A DNA stretch of 64,000 nucleotides from Haladaptatus salinisoli (GTDB lineage Archaea > Halobacteriota > Halobacteria > Halobacteriales > Haladaptataceae), in the NCBI RefSeq assembly GCF_020614375.1, contig NZ_CP085333.1, positions 186,001 to 250,000 on the forward strand, given 5' to 3'. Under the pieces are notes generated by a model. The model was not told where the DNA came from and made no database searches. It saw nothing but the letters and a program-made list of their open reading frames with translations. Both the position numbers and the translations under genes were made by a program. This document shows positions 1 to 9,710 of this stretch, one piece after another. Each line of letters opens with the position of its first letter. The stretch's first letter is position 1.

Positions 1-263
1 CAGAAACCGATCGATAGCCGCGCCTTGCCATGTGAAAAATGATCGAATTATGCTTTGTCGCTGGCTACATATCCATTACAGAACTCGGTCAAAATGGAAA
101 TCCCTATGACCAAGTTGAACCGTGGGTCTCTGGGTGTAAGTCAATCATTTGCTATGTATCGTGGCAGTAGGGAAACGGACTCACCGATGCGATGGGCATC
201 TCGTTCTCTACACCGGCGTTGTGGGGATCCCCCGTTTAAAAACGCAGAAAAACTTTAAGATAT

Positions 264-1382
264 TCACTCTTGATTCGGGATTTTGATTGATGATCTGCCA
301 TCAACTACCCGAAATCCGCCTGACTCCTCTCGAGCCGATACCTCTTGTTGTGGGTATGGTATTTTGATGCCCTCACGGTCATACGCAAGTTTAACTGCTC
401 GAACGACAGCTGTAACTGCACGCCATTTCCGCCGACTACTTGGTTTTTCGATCCAAAATCGTAGCTCAAGGAGTACTGCAGAATCGCCAAATTGCTTTAG
501 CACCACGTCAGGGCTGGGTACAGCCAATATTTCATCGACTTCCTTCATTGCATCGTTCGCAACAGCGATGGCTTGGTCAGGATCGGTCGCATAATCTACC
601 CCCACTTCAATATCGAGTCTAAGCCGTCCCTTCCGTCCAATATTAATAATCGTACCGCTACTCACAACATCATTAGGAAGCATAACATACTTTCCAGCAA
701 ACGTCTCTATTCGAGTTGTGAAAATTGTAATATCGGTTACAATTCCCTCATGTTCATCAATTTGTACCCAATCCCCGATTTCAAAGGGTCGAGAGAACAT
801 TAGCTGAAAGCCAGCAAGTAGCGCGCTAAGTGTTTCGTTTGCAGCTAACCCAATAGCGGCTCCGAGAAGACCGGCTCCAATAAACAGCCCCTGTAAATTA
901 ATTTTCCAAACACTCATCACCGCAAGAACACCAACAACATAAACCGCGATATCGGAAAGTCGTGCGACTACTTCCCCTTGGTGACGGGTGATTTCTTCTG
1001 TCTTTTCCAAGAGGCGATCAATGATTCGATTGACCATTCCGGCGCTAACGTACGCTGCTGCACTGACTCCAAGCGTTAGCACTATCCGAATGGCGATTTG
1101 CCTGATTTTGTCGAGAGCCTTAACACTCGCTACCGCATTTTGGGTTTGGTCCCAGATAACCACGAAGAGGCTGCCGCCTGTTACCAATAGAAGTAGACTC
1201 ACAACCAGTAACCCAATATTCACAAGCCGATGTGGATACCTCCGTTTGGCGAGCCGTGAGAATCGCCAAAGCACCCACTCACCAAGGATAATTCCAATTG
1301 TAACGATGAGTGAGAGCAGAAACTGCCCTTCTCGACCTAGAAAAATGCTGGTGAACCATTGAGGTAGAGATGTGGGAATCAT
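264..1382 (-). CDS. MscS-family mechanosensitive ion channel
   Basis: The 372-residue product has about four hydrophobic segments in its first 190 residues. Next comes the pore-lining helix typical of MscS (GAAIGLAANETLSALLAGF), then the beta domain (RPFEIGDWVQI, with GIVTDITIFTT after it) and the soluble alpha/beta vestibule domain. Family knowledge: such channels open under membrane tension and release osmolytes on hypo-osmotic shock, a routine need for a halophile. The start ATG at 1382 lies directly before the first membrane segment. It is a single gene, transcribed away from the WHy-domain gene, with nothing recognisable between the two. The family call is firm; ion selectivity cannot be judged. 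Confidence 0.93.
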   Translation of the reverse strand: MIPTSLPQWFTSIFLGREGQFLLSLIVTIGIILGEWVLWRFSRLAKRRYPHRLVNIGLLVVSLLLLVTGGSLFVVIWDQTQNAVASVKALDKIRQIAIRIVLTLGVSAAAYVSAGMVNRIIDRLLEKTEEITRHQGEVVARLSDIAVYVVGVLAVMSVWKINLQGLFIGAGLLGAAIGLAANETLSALLAGFQLMFSRPFEIGDWVQIDEHEGIVTDITIFTTRIETFAGKYVMLPNDVVSSGTIINIGRKGRLRLDIEVGVDYATDPDQAIAVANDAMKEVDEILAVPSPDVVLKQFGDSAVLLELRFWIEKPSSRRKWRAVTAVVRAVKLAYDREGIKIPYPQQEVSAREESGGFRVVDGRSSIKIPNQE

Positions 1383-1759
1383 AACCCTCCCTCTTCCACC
1401 AAGAAGCCATTACTATTTTCATCGAAATAACTACCGCTCAATGGTAGTAGTTCTCCCTCAGTGCGTGCCATGTAATAACCTTGGAGGCACTATCACCACA
1501 AGAGCGTATCGATAGTATGTTTCAGTATAATTAACTCTGTCTTAACATAATGAGGTAATCATAAATTTAGTGGACTCAGTTTGACCAAGCACAAACACTC
1601 AGTTGCCGACGTCATAGTTGTTCATTCCCACTTACTGTCAATAGAGGTCTTGGAGATTGGTAATTATCCAAAAAGGGCCAATGGAATCATATGCCATGAA
1701 ACTCACCACTCCTCTATCAGTCGAAAATTACCTCTATCCCCGACTAGTTCCACTATAGA
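1383..1759. other. AT-rich divergent intergenic region
   Basis: This 377-bp gap separates two divergently transcribed genes and presumably holds both promoters. Short open frames here have no recognisable features. No repeat or RNA was seen. Confidence 0.5.
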
Positions 1760-2824
1760 ATGACACAAATGACGACATATAAGAAATTCATTATTGGGAT
1801 CATTGTTGTGGTAGTTCTCATTGCTGGAAGTGGCCTTCTAGCGATTAGTAGCGGTCAAGTTCCAAAGCCTTCTGCTGGTGTTCAAGATTTTGGCGATTGG
1901 GGAGCCGTCACTGACCAGCAAACCGAGATCATTACGACGTTTTGGACGAATAACCCCTACCCTATTGATCTCACGACTGGAAAAGCACTCCACCTTCGCT
2001 ATTCACTCACTCTCAATGGAGTTACTGTGGCTGAAGGAACTCGGGACAGAGTCGATCTTCCTAAAGGAAATACGACGCAAACTCAATCCACGTATCTTCA
2101 AAATAACCAAATGAAGCTTTGGTGGGTGAATTTTCTCAGAGCAAATGAAACAATCCACGCAACTGGACATGGCCACGTTCGAATTACTACACCGGTTACG
2201 GATTGGACCCACCAGAAATCGACGAATCATACTCAATTTGAAAATCAGACCCCGATTTCTGGCTCTCTCACGCAAGCTACTCAGCGACTTAAAGGAAGAT
2301 ACGTACGCACTCAGTATCTCAATATCGGCCCTGTTCGTCAGAATGTCACGGTCGGAGCAGAGGTACAAGAGGCAGAAGCAATGTGGGGTCGTGTGAATCA
2401 GAATCAGACGACTTTGTTAGTTCGGTTTCGGGTTCACAATCCAAGCGAGACGATCCCCATTATCGTAGATCCAACAGGGCTTAGAATGCGTGCTAACGTG
2501 AATGGTGTGAGGATGTTTCGTTCAGGGAGTGGTGTCCTTTCAGCGAACACGGCTGAACAGACGCTTCTTCTCCCAGGTGAAACTCGCGACATCGTTATTC
2601 CCGTCACGATGGACAATGACAATGTTGATGACTGGTTTCGGACACACGTCCAAAACGGCGAACAATCTACTATTGTCGTTCGTCTGCAACTCGTTGTTGA
2701 CCCACTTGGAGTCGGGAAGCCGATTCGAGTTCCTAGTGGAGACGGTATTACTTATCGATGCCAAATGCAAACCGCAATTCTCGAAGATAACCAAGTGGCA
2801 GCAACAACGTGTGGAGAACGTTGA
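1760..2824 (+). CDS. Membrane-anchored LEA type 2 (WHy domain) protein
   Basis: Residues 9-30 form one hydrophobic N-terminal anchor (FIIGIIVVVVLIAGSGLLAI), and the rest lies outside the membrane. Two beta-rich WHy-like halves follow. The first (about 60-170) contains TTFWTNNPYPIDLTTG and TLNGVTVAEGT; the second (about 195-335) contains RFRVHNPSETIPIIVDP and ANVNGVRMFRSG. The hydrophobic strands with Asn-Pro turns are the LEA_2 pattern, linked to desiccation and water stress. This is a haloarchaeal paired-WHy architecture; the molecular function is unknown. Its TGA stop starts the string TGATCCTC that leads into the transposon relic on the opposite strand. Confidence 0.7.
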   Translation: MTQMTTYKKFIIGIIVVVVLIAGSGLLAISSGQVPKPSAGVQDFGDWGAVTDQQTEIITTFWTNNPYPIDLTTGKALHLRYSLTLNGVTVAEGTRDRVDLPKGNTTQTQSTYLQNNQMKLWWVNFLRANETIHATGHGHVRITTPVTDWTHQKSTNHTQFENQTPISGSLTQATQRLKGRYVRTQYLNIGPVRQNVTVGAEVQEAEAMWGRVNQNQTTLLVRFRVHNPSETIPIIVDPTGLRMRANVNGVRMFRSGSGVLSANTAEQTLLLPGETRDIVIPVTMDNDNVDDWFRTHVQNGEQSTIVVRLQLVVDPLGVGKPIRVPSGDGITYRCQMQTAILEDNQVAATTCGER

Positions 2825-2836
2825 TCCTCAATATCG

Positions 2837-3121
2837 TCAATCTTCTACCTCTGGTAACTCCCACGACGACCGGTGACGCTGAAGACGGAGCTCTCCCGCC
2901 TTTGCGTCTTGCGAAAGTAGATCGAACCACAGGAATTCTTGCTCGGAATTGATCTGAAGTGGTATCCAGAAGTTCGTCCTGCGACCTAATTGCGGTGCTT
3001 GCCAGACCAAGCCATGTTCGCGCTTGTCGGAGTAGTCGAACTTCGCCGCCCGATTGACGGCACACATCGTGTTTGCACCAGCTTCGGAGGCATCGTGGAG
3101 TGCATCTCGGTAGGTGTTCAA
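2837..3121 (-). pseudogene. TnpB (IS1341-type) internal fragment
   Basis: The minus-strand translation has two recognisable TnpB N-domain pieces. One is TYRDALHDASEAGANT; the other runs from AVNRAAKFDYSDK through QAPQLGRRTNFWIPLQ to LRLQRHRSSWEL. The usual core with its RuvC DxG, catalytic Glu and zinc knuckle is absent, so this is a remnant. The family assignment rests on recalled similarity to haloarchaeal TnpB proteins, not on catalytic motifs. It sits tail-to-tail against the WHy gene. Confidence 0.55.
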
Positions 3122-3360
3122 GAGCCGCTGGAAACGTTACTCTTTGCTCCTAGTGGGCGTAGCGAGCATGGCTTACTGTGAGAGCCCCCGCGGTCAGCTT
3201 TCCTCCCTTCCTTGCCGAAGATGAATAGAGAAAATAGATAATGTCAATCTAATCCACGTTTGATAGTCATATAAAGCGATGTTCTATATTGGAAAACTAT
3301 TTATTCCTCCACTTTGTAGTTTAATATACGTACGACTGGAAACAAAGACTCGCTCATTGA

Positions 3361-3987
3361 ATGCCAGTCAATGGAGGAATACTTGTGACATTTAATCAAA
3401 TTCAAAAGCGCTTCCCGACAAAAGTGAGTGATTTGAGAATGGCCGCACGAACTGCTCGTCTTGTTCTTTCTATTCCTCAATACACAATCTGCTTCGTGGT
3501 TTCGGCTTTCCTTGGACTCTCAGTCTTTGTCCTCTCACAAAATTTAGAACTAGTACAAACGACGCTATTTGGTGGCTATTTGACAATCAAGCAACAAATT
3601 ATAGTATTCTCTCAGTTATATCCTATTATAGGGACTGCTTTCACCCCGATAAAAGAGATCTTCCTCTTACTCAGTGCTGGATTATTTGGCATTAATTTCT
3701 CAATGGTCGTTTACTACTTTCGAGAACATTCAGCGAACTTACAAAGTGGGACCAGTAGTGCTGTGGGTGTAATTTTTGGAACGCTTGGTGCAGGGTGTGC
3801 GGCATGTGGCTCTGTTGTCCTTACAGGGCTACTTTCCTTTGTCGGCGCAACCAGTGTGCTCACTCTTCTACCATTTGACGGACTTTCATTCTCAGCTTTT
3901 GCACTGGTCGTATTTTTGCTCTCGATATATTGGCTATCCGCTGGAATGCGAACAAGCAAAATCAACGGCTGTCCGGTCGATATCTGA
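3361..3987 (+). CDS. Polytopic membrane protein, unknown function
   Basis: The 208-residue product has five or six hydrophobic segments. A distinctive GAGCAACGSVVLTGLL stretch near residue 145 has two cysteines in a Cys-Ala-Ala-Cys arrangement in or beside a membrane helix, which could bind metal or form a redox pair. The family is not recognised. The upstream 150 bp are AT-rich, with candidate archaeal promoter elements. The ATG at 3361 gives a short cytosolic N-terminus; internal methionines are possible starts. It stands alone between the tnpB relic and an exported hydrolase gene. Confidence 0.6.
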   Translation: MPVNGGILVTFNQIQKRFPTKVSDLRMAARTARLVLSIPQYTICFVVSAFLGLSVFVLSQNLELVQTTLFGGYLTIKQQIIVFSQLYPIIGTAFTPIKEIFLLLSAGLFGINFSMVVYYFREHSANLQSGTSSAVGVIFGTLGAGCAACGSVVLTGLLSFVGATSVLTLLPFDGLSFSAFALVVFLLSIYWLSAGMRTSKINGCPVDI

Positions 3988-4187
3988 CTCATTTCAGATT
4001 TTCCTAATTAATCGGTGAAATCATTACTGAATTGTTCACTTCTATCAACAGTTTACTTCCAGACAATCTATATCGAAAAATTAAAATCACTGATGCTCAT
4101 TGCTGTTACCGAAGCACACGATAGAAAATCCGTTAATTTCGGAAAATCATGCTAGGAAGTAGATTAACAAATCTGGTGAAGGCGAGA

Positions 4188-5027
4188 ATGAAACAAGACG
4201 ATCAAGAAACTTCCATTTCAGACCACTCCCGTCGCTCCTTTTTACGGAAAACCGGCACAACGGCTGCTGTATCCGCACTAGGAGTTTCGCAAATCGGTAC
4301 GGTAATGGGAGATAAGGATGAGTTCTGCCCAATAAGACAATCGCACTCACAGGAAACGATTCTTGAGGGAACAGAGGAAGAAGTCAAGATCTATACCACT
4401 GAATCTCGTATTCCGGGACCAACAGCAGTGGTAGTTGGTGGCACCCATGGCATTGAACCAGCAGGCTGGAAAACTGCGCATGCAGTTCAAAATTGGGCAA
4501 TCGACTCTGGGAAACTCATTGTGCTTCCGGAAATAAATCCGGTTGCCATTCAAAGAGAAACATATGTGAATGAAAATGGGGATTTGAATGATCATTTCCC
4601 ACCTGGGAGTCAACCAACAACAAAACTTGCACGAGCGCTATGGCAGACTATAGAAGCGGCTGATCCAGATGTCTTCTTCAGTCTTCATAGTTCTCAAGGG
4701 ATCCTTCATGAGCTTGCGGGTCCCCCTGGTGTTGGCCAAGCAATTTATCCAACATATATTGCTGGAGCACGCGCCAATGCCTATAACACTGTCCAATATA
4801 TGAATAATCGTTTTAACTCGCATCGATCAATCTACGATTTTAAAGTCGGGAATACGCTCTATGGTATTCGGCCGCGCCTCACGCATAAGGTCGCAGCAGA
4901 TCTCAAGATACCTGGATTCCTTATCGAAACCACGCGATATGGCACAGCACTAGAGACACGGGTGCAATGGGAGAAGGCGATTGTAGCTCATCTCCTCAGA
5001 CAAAATGGTATGAAGGTAGATTATTAA
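4188..5027 (+). CDS. Tat-exported M14/AstE-AspA-like zinc hydrolase, copy 1
   Basis: After a short hydrophilic leader comes a twin-arginine signal (SRRSFLRKTG plus a hydrophobic stretch). The mature domain has GGTHGIEPAG, matching the HxxE zinc pair of succinylglutamate desuccinylase/aspartoacylase-type M14 enzymes, and a later FSLHSSQG supplying the third ligand. This fold hydrolyses amide or C-terminal peptide bonds; the substrate is unknown. The ATG at 4188 fits the signal better than the upstream ATG at 4149, which would place 13 basic residues first. The paralogue at 9983-10816 shares motif order and length, so the window holds a duplicated family. Both copies lie near a DsbA-like gene. 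Confidence 0.75.
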   Translation: MKQDDQETSISDHSRRSFLRKTGTTAAVSALGVSQIGTVMGDKDEFCPIRQSHSQETILEGTEEEVKIYTTESRIPGPTAVVVGGTHGIEPAGWKTAHAVQNWAIDSGKLIVLPEINPVAIQRETYVNENGDLNDHFPPGSQPTTKLARALWQTIEAADPDVFFSLHSSQGILHELAGPPGVGQAIYPTYIAGARANAYNTVQYMNNRFNSHRSIYDFKVGNTLYGIRPRLTHKVAADLKIPGFLIETTRYGTALETRVQWEKAIVAHLLRQNGMKVDY

Positions 5028-5063
5028 ATTGACAAACCTCCCTTTTAGCTGAATGCAGGCGCT

Positions 5064-5110
5064 AAGCTCCCTTCCTCAGGGAGCGCCGAATGGCGCGAGC
5101 AGGGAGGGGA
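5064..5110 (+). repeat. Solo right-end relic of an IS200/IS605-type element
   Basis: Two adjacent hairpins are visible: GCTCCC/GGGAGC (5067-5072 with 5080-5085) and GCGCC/GGCGC (5084-5088 with 5093-5097). A G-rich GGGAGGGG tail follows. The CGAATGGCG core also occurs in the right end of the tnpB pseudogene at 6571-6580, so both come from one element family. No transposase belongs to this end. Confidence 0.5.
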
Positions 5111-5211
5111 TACAGCGCCTCATCATATGTTCATACACTGTTCTATTGTTGGGCCCACAGCCCCACGTGATTGGTATGTTTAAGTCGGGACAAATACATA
5201 TAGTACATACG

Positions 5212-5331
5212 GTGGAACGAACTACAATCTCAATCTGAGAGGACCAACTCAAATGGGTGCAAAAGCACTATCTTAACCTCTCGTCGTTCATCCGCGAGAA
5301 ATTGAACAAGCATATCGAGAAGAACGAGTAG
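5212..5331 (+). pseudogene. Small RHH-like gene upstream of tnpB, broken by a stop
   Basis: In one frame the translation reads VERTTISI-stop-EDQLKWVQKHYLNLSSFIRE, then KLNKHIEKNE, ending with TAG at 5329-5331, 3 bp before the tnpB ATG. This matches the short ribbon-helix-helix protein often found just ahead of haloarchaeal tnpB. The TGA at 5236-5238 interrupts it. The GTG at 5212 is a guess; an in-frame ATG exists at 5176. Confidence 0.5.
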
Positions 5332-5334
5332 CGA

Positions 5335-6598
5335 ATGTACTACGCTCACAAATATCGTCTCGAACCACCAGACGCTCACCGCGAAGAGTTAGACCGTCAC
5401 CGCGATATTTGTAGGCAACAGTACAATCATTGTCTCTACCGACTTGGCGAGTACCGTGAAAACAACAGAAAACTGCCGTCGATGTCGTCACTTCGGTCTG
5501 AACTCCCCGACCTCAAGCAGTGGTGGGACGGCCCTTCCGATGTGTACTCCCAGACGCTCCAAGTCTTCGTAGAGCAGCTATTCGACAACCTGAAAGGACT
5601 TTCCAAACTTAAGGATAACGGCTACAGCGTCGGCCAACTCAAGTGGAAGCCCCCTCGGGAATTTCGCAGTTTCACGTACAGTCAGTCACAGTCAGTCTGG
5701 CTTCAAGCTCGACAAGAAGGGCGGTCAGATGGTACTGTCACTTTCGAAACTCGCGGATCTTCCGATACGACTCCACCGCGCGATTCCTGACAACGCGGAA
5801 CTCAAGCAGGTCACGCTCAAGAAAGAGCCAACCGGTGTGTGGTTCGCTACCTTCGGCGTCGAAGCTGACCGTGAACCACCCAAGAAACCCGACGAACTCA
5901 CCGACGTAGTTGGTATCGACGTTGGAATTTTAACGTACGCCCACGACACTGACGAGACTGCCGTTGAATCGCTCAACCTAACGGGCGAACATGAGCTGTT
6001 GGAAAGTGAGCAACGGAAACTCTCGCGGAAGGAACAGAGGTCGGATAACTACGAGAAACAACGCCGTCGCGTTACGGAGTGTCACACCAACCTCTGACGA
6101 AAGCGCCGTGGCTTCTTTCACAAGCTCTCGAACTACTATACGAAAGAGTATGACCTCGTAGCCGTTGAAGACTTGAACATCGCTGGAATGATGCAATTTG
6201 ATTCGAATTCACGCAACTGAGCATCCGTCGCATGGCGAACTTTTCTGCAGATGCTCGAATACAAGTGTGAACATGAAGGAACGCACTACGTTCCAGTGAA
6301 TCCCCGAGGGACGACCAAAGAATGTACGGCATGCGGTGTCTCGTCTGACAAACCGTTGTGGGTCCGTGAACATTCGAGTCCACCGTGTGGATTCACGGCG
6401 GATAGGAATTAGAACGCGGTGTATAACATCCTCGTCCGAGGGTTGAAGAAAGCGGATATAGGAGTAGGATGCTCCGAATCAATGCCTGTGGAGACTGCGC
6501 TCCCTACGGGAACTGCTGTAGTTCCTGCAAAGCGCGTCTTGGAAGCAGGAGGCCCACCCTCAAGCGCGCGTCGAATGGCGAGCGGTAGGTTGGGGTAG
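5335..6598 (+). pseudogene. tnpB: tnpB (IS1341-type RNA-guided nuclease) pseudogene
   Basis: The N-terminal third reads in one frame (HKYRLEPPDAHREELDRHRD to LKWKPPREFRSFTYSQS). It then shifts frame and continues with LSLSKLADLPIRLHRAIPD, the RuvC-I motif VVGIDVGILTYAHD, VAVEDLNIAGM with the catalytic Glu, and a zinc knuckle CTACGVSSDKPLW. Defects: a 10-bp tandem duplication (frameshift) at 5678-5697, in-frame TGA at 6095 and 6218 where CGA (Arg) is expected, TAG at 6410, and a Ser replacing the third zinc-knuckle Cys. TnpB cuts DNA guided by an RNA derived from the element's right end; this copy cannot be translated intact. The true family TAG is at 6596. Confidence 0.9.
5678..5697 (+). repeat. 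10-bp tandem duplication disrupting tnpB
   Basis: The unit ACAGTCAGTC occurs twice, back to back. Removing one copy restores the expected reading Tyr-Ser-Gln-Ser-Gly-Phe-Lys-Leu across the junction, so the duplication is the frameshift. Confidence 0.9.
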
Positions 6599-6603
6599 TT
6601 CAC
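6440..6603 (+). other. Right end / guide-RNA-like segment of the tnpB element
   Basis: This segment covers the 3' end of tnpB and the element terminus GGGGTAGTTCAC (6592-6603). The same 12-mer occurs at 37883-37894. In IS200/IS605 elements the guide RNA is transcribed from this overlap of tnpB 3' end and right end. GC-rich self-complementary stretches (GCGCGCGTCGAATGGCGAGC) are present. Its transcription here is inferred, not shown. Confidence 0.5.
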
Positions 6604-7406
6604 AGTCCGAGCATATTTTTGAATACACTGTAGCTCTGTCTTCCAACAATTTTCGTCACATACTCATTCGATCGGAAGGCGACAAACGTTGGCGTTCCCT
6701 TAAGGTTTGCGTCCTTTGCAGCTGCATAATCCTCTTTGACCTGTTTCTTTTGCGCTTTCGATTGAGCGTCGTGGATGATTTCCTCTCCGCGTACCTGGGT
6801 CTCTTGCTCAAGGAATGCTTTCGTTTTCGAAAATATGTTATCACTATTGAATTGGCTTTGGTTGTCGAAATAATAGGATTTTAGATCCCAGAATGCTTCT
6901 TCATCTCGAATATGCGTGGCTTCAAGGGCATAGATCGCGCTAGCTCCCCACTGATCGACGACTGGTATTGTTCGTAAAACGAAGGAGAGCTCACCAGAAT
7001 CAATGTGGTTCCGCTTGAGTTTTGGATACGTATTTTTCTCAAAATGCACGCAGGTAGGGCAAGAAGGATCCTCAAAAGCAATGAGAGTTGCATTTGCGCT
7101 AAATGGAGTAGGTCCACGCGTTGGCTCGTCAAAAATTCCAGTCGTCGTCGGATGGTCTGGTGCTGATTGAGTAGTCGTGGTCGTTTCCTCAGAAGTGGTG
7201 GTTGTTTGCTCCGTCTGCTGTTGAGACGTTCTACTTGTTTTTTGCTCTATTGTGGTTTCCGTTGTTGGCGTTGTCGTCGATTCTGTTGGCTGGGATGTAG
7301 ATGTGTGGGTAGAGCGTGTAGTATCTGACTTATCTGATTGTGAAGTACAACCTGCTAATAAGAGACCTGCAGGGACTGCTGTCCGAAGGAGGGTACGTCG
7401 ATTCAT
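6600..7406 (-). CDS. DsbA-like thioredoxin-fold lipoprotein (CPTC), copy 1
   Basis: A Tat-like start (MNRRTLLRTA) leads to a lipobox LLLAGC with the modifiable Cys at residue 20. A Thr/Ser/Gln-rich spacer (about 21-95) follows, then a thioredoxin_4/DsbA domain. LIAFEDPSCPTCVHFEKN carries the active-site CPTC (Cys116, Cys119), and GTPTFVAF is the cis-Pro loop. It probably makes or isomerises disulfides, or handles thiols, at the outer membrane face. The paralogue at 31256-32164 is nearly collinear. Its TGA stop (reverse of 6600-6602) lies inside the terminal sequence of the tnpB element; the C-terminal Gly-Leu matches the paralogue, so the protein is complete. Confidence 0.87.
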   Translation of the reverse strand: MNRRTLLRTAVPAGLLLAGCTSQSDKSDTTRSTHTSTSQPTESTTTPTTETTIEQKTSRTSQQQTEQTTTTSEETTTTTQSAPDHPTTTGIFDEPTRGPTPFSANATLIAFEDPSCPTCVHFEKNTYPKLKRNHIDSGELSFVLRTIPVVDQWGASAIYALEATHIRDEEAFWDLKSYYFDNQSQFNSDNIFSKTKAFLEQETQVRGEEIIHDAQSKAQKKQVKEDYAAAKDANLKGTPTFVAFRSNEYVTKIVGRQSYSVFKNMLGL

Positions 7407-8621
7407 CGTTGCTAGTTTTTCTCTCTTCGTATTTAGAGCTACTGTTTAGGCGTCCATTATTAGCAAACTAGGAAATTCTAATTATAATGCATGTACTCAC
7501 ATCGACTGCTTACATAAGAAATATCATAAATAAAAATAAAAGCAATAAACTACTCTTAACCACCGTTGTGGGATCATGAATGAGATCTGAGTCAACAGAG
7601 CAGAAACGCAGAAAATACGTTTAACGTTGAATCCTCTACTCAAATACATAATAGAAAAATTTTCAATATATCAGCGGTCAGAATGGGCATGAATATGCTT
7701 CTCCTGTATGGATCTCAATTGATGAATGTGACACATGAATTTGCTATGAGGGCTGGAGTAATGGCGTCAGAAGGTCTGTTTCTGCCTATCTTGCACGTTG
7801 TCCAATTCGATGGCACAGTGTTGTTTTTCTGGCTACCTCTTGTAATTGTTGGATGGGTCAAATTGCAACTGAAGAAACATATCATACGAGGTGTTTCGTC
7901 TATGTCTTTCAATTCTACCTGTTCTATTGTGAGACCATTCAGTGATTTCGGTTCAAATTACCTCCATACCAACAACGCTCTTTATTACAAGAGTTTTTTG
8001 GCACCAATTTGTGCGGCTCACAATAACTCTGATCACTTCAAACAGGTTTATGCCCCTGCAACTAATCTCAGTCTGTGTTACAATGTTAGGGTTGTCATGC
8101 TTTGAGAAAGTAATGAAATTTTGACTAAGATTAATATTTTATTACCTTAGTATATACTATCTGAGCAATCAGCAATATCCGATTTAGAGGAAGAAACCAG
8201 ATAAATGATGATCACCACAAAGCATTTACCAGCAGCTAATTCATCATCTTTTGACGAGGTTGCCTCTGACAGGATATGGATCCGGCTCTAGAACCACGAT
8301 CCCCGCCTCGTCACCCTGTTGTCACAAAATGAGCCAAAATTCATGCATAGCGGTGCCCGAAAAACTCGGAGATTCTTTGCCCATCCCGAGCTAGTAAATA
8401 TCCTGGATTTTCTCTTATGTGACACGGTTTAACCATCTGTGAGTGGCGTTTATGTGGGTGACAGAGCGGAGTACTACGAGTGGAGACCGTTTACGCTCCT
8501 TGTGAGAGTAGATTATTTTAACTCCGAATAGAACAGCATGTACTATGTGATTAAAGTACTATGGTACAATAGATAATGAATAAATTCGAGGATAAAAAAT
8601 TTAAGCATCTAATAGCAACCT
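7407..8621. other. AT-rich gene-poor stretch
   Basis: No convincing gene is seen. The best frame (7683-8105, +) has one hydrophobic segment near residues 28-60 and then a tail of non-protein-like composition, so it may be a broken small membrane protein. At 8201-8440 a plus-strand frame with a TAG looks like decayed coding sequence without a recognisable family. Homopolymer A/T tracts are common. Confidence 0.4.
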
Positions 8622-8879
8622 ATGGATGTGATGCGGACAAACAAAAATCCACCCGGAGAATTATCAGAAAGACAACTGCTAAATGAATTTGTAGAATTAA
8701 CCAGAGAAACTTCCGAATCACTGGATGGATATGAAGAGGCATTTCGTCAAAAACGTGAAGCAGAATTACTAGCAGAAATTGGAGAACGCCTTGAAACTCT
8801 AGAAGCAATTAAAGCATTACTTGACGTCGATTCGGAAAACGTAGCGAATAGGAGAAAAAGCTCAGAAAACCCTGTATGA
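8622..8879 (+). CDS. Small charged helical protein, unknown function
   Basis: The 85-residue product is almost entirely helical and charged. Its middle, about residues 40-68 (ending LLAEIGERLETLEAIKALLD), has a leucine/alanine heptad-like pattern suited to a coiled coil. No Cys or His motif and no membrane segment are present. The start could also be the ATG at 8631. It is flanked by AT-rich spacers with no operon partner. The composition supports a real gene; no family is recognised. Confidence 0.45.
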   Translation: MDVMRTNKNPPGELSERQLLNEFVELTRETSESLDGYEEAFRQKREAELLAEIGERLETLEAIKALLDVDSENVANRRKSSENPV

Positions 8880-9140
8880 TAGCATGGTTACATAAATCTA
8901 AATAGTCCAATAGTTTCCATCTAGAGGTGAAAATAATGTTACGATGAAGGATAACGTTTTTATCCCTCTGGCGTTTATCTACCTTCGTAATTAAGGTCAA
9001 AAAGAGGTGCTGATCAAATTTTGACTCGGAAATATACCAGAAAAAATTTGAAACAATGCCACCCCGATAAAATAAATATATCTTATACTAATAAATAAAA
9101 ACCTAGTCTAACGATCGGGTTCATCAAACCTAACCAGAAA

Positions 9141-9710
9141 ATGATCGAAGAAGATGGGTTCTGTCCACGAACGGGAGCAAAACTTTCGCAATCCGCTCAC
9201 TATACTGAAAACGGTAAACAACGAGTTGCAGTAGCTGATGCGTTTGGTGTGAGTGGTACAGATGAGGGTGAACTTACGAAGGGTGCGGTTCGATCATCAA
9301 AAGTAGCCTTATTCAATTATTTTCGCCGTTGCCATCAAGAACACTGTGATGATAATAAGACATTATATCGAAAAACAGCTTTGGTACTGAATCGACTTAA
9401 AAAGGCAGCGACAGGATCTCAACATAAAGACCTTTTTATATGGTACGCACTGCAGCTTCGGCTCTATCGCCGTGGATTTTCTGTCGAGTGGATGCATACC
9501 CATTCGGCGCTTCGCTGTCCCCATTGTCATAGCCCACTCAAATATACGAAAACTGAGAGCGATATCATAGAAGGTTATTGCCTTTCAAACTGCACCAATG
9601 AGAAAGAAAACAAAATCGAGGATATCAGACAAATCATCGCTGATCTTTATAATAATGCCTTCGACGAACCAATTACGTCTGAACAAATCCTTCAGTTCAA
9701 ACGCGATTGA
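9141..9710 (+). CDS. Zinc-ribbon protein, haloarchaeal hypothetical
   Basis: The 189-residue product has an N-terminal segment with one Cys (DGFCPRTG), a basic helical middle (KVALFNYFRRCHQEHC) and a central ribbon. The ribbon has ALRCPHCHSPLKY, with the second Cys pair later at GYCLSNC, a likely zinc site of two Cys pairs. A helical C-terminus follows. Such proteins often bind nucleic acid or act as adaptors; the role here is unknown. The start ATG at 9141 follows an A-rich leader. No neighbour is close enough for an operon. Confidence 0.6.
   Translation: MIEEDGFCPRTGAKLSQSAHYTENGKQRVAVADAFGVSGTDEGELTKGAVRSSKVALFNYFRRCHQEHCDDNKTLYRKTALVLNRLKKAATGSQHKDLFIWYALQLRLYRRGFSVEWMHTHSALRCPHCHSPLKYTKTESDIIEGYCLSNCTNEKENKIEDIRQIIADLYNNAFDEPITSEQILQFKRD

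Noticed and set aside
55..258. 67-codon plus-strand frame at the window start
   Set aside because: Composition is not protein-like, there is no motif, and no start context; probably chance.
5067..5097. Hairpins considered as a CRISPR repeat or terminator
   Set aside because: No second spaced copy, and no gene ends close by; the match to the tnpB right end explains them better.
7683..8105. 140-codon frame with one hydrophobic segment
   Set aside because: Only the first 65 residues look plausible; noted in the gap entry, not called as a gene.
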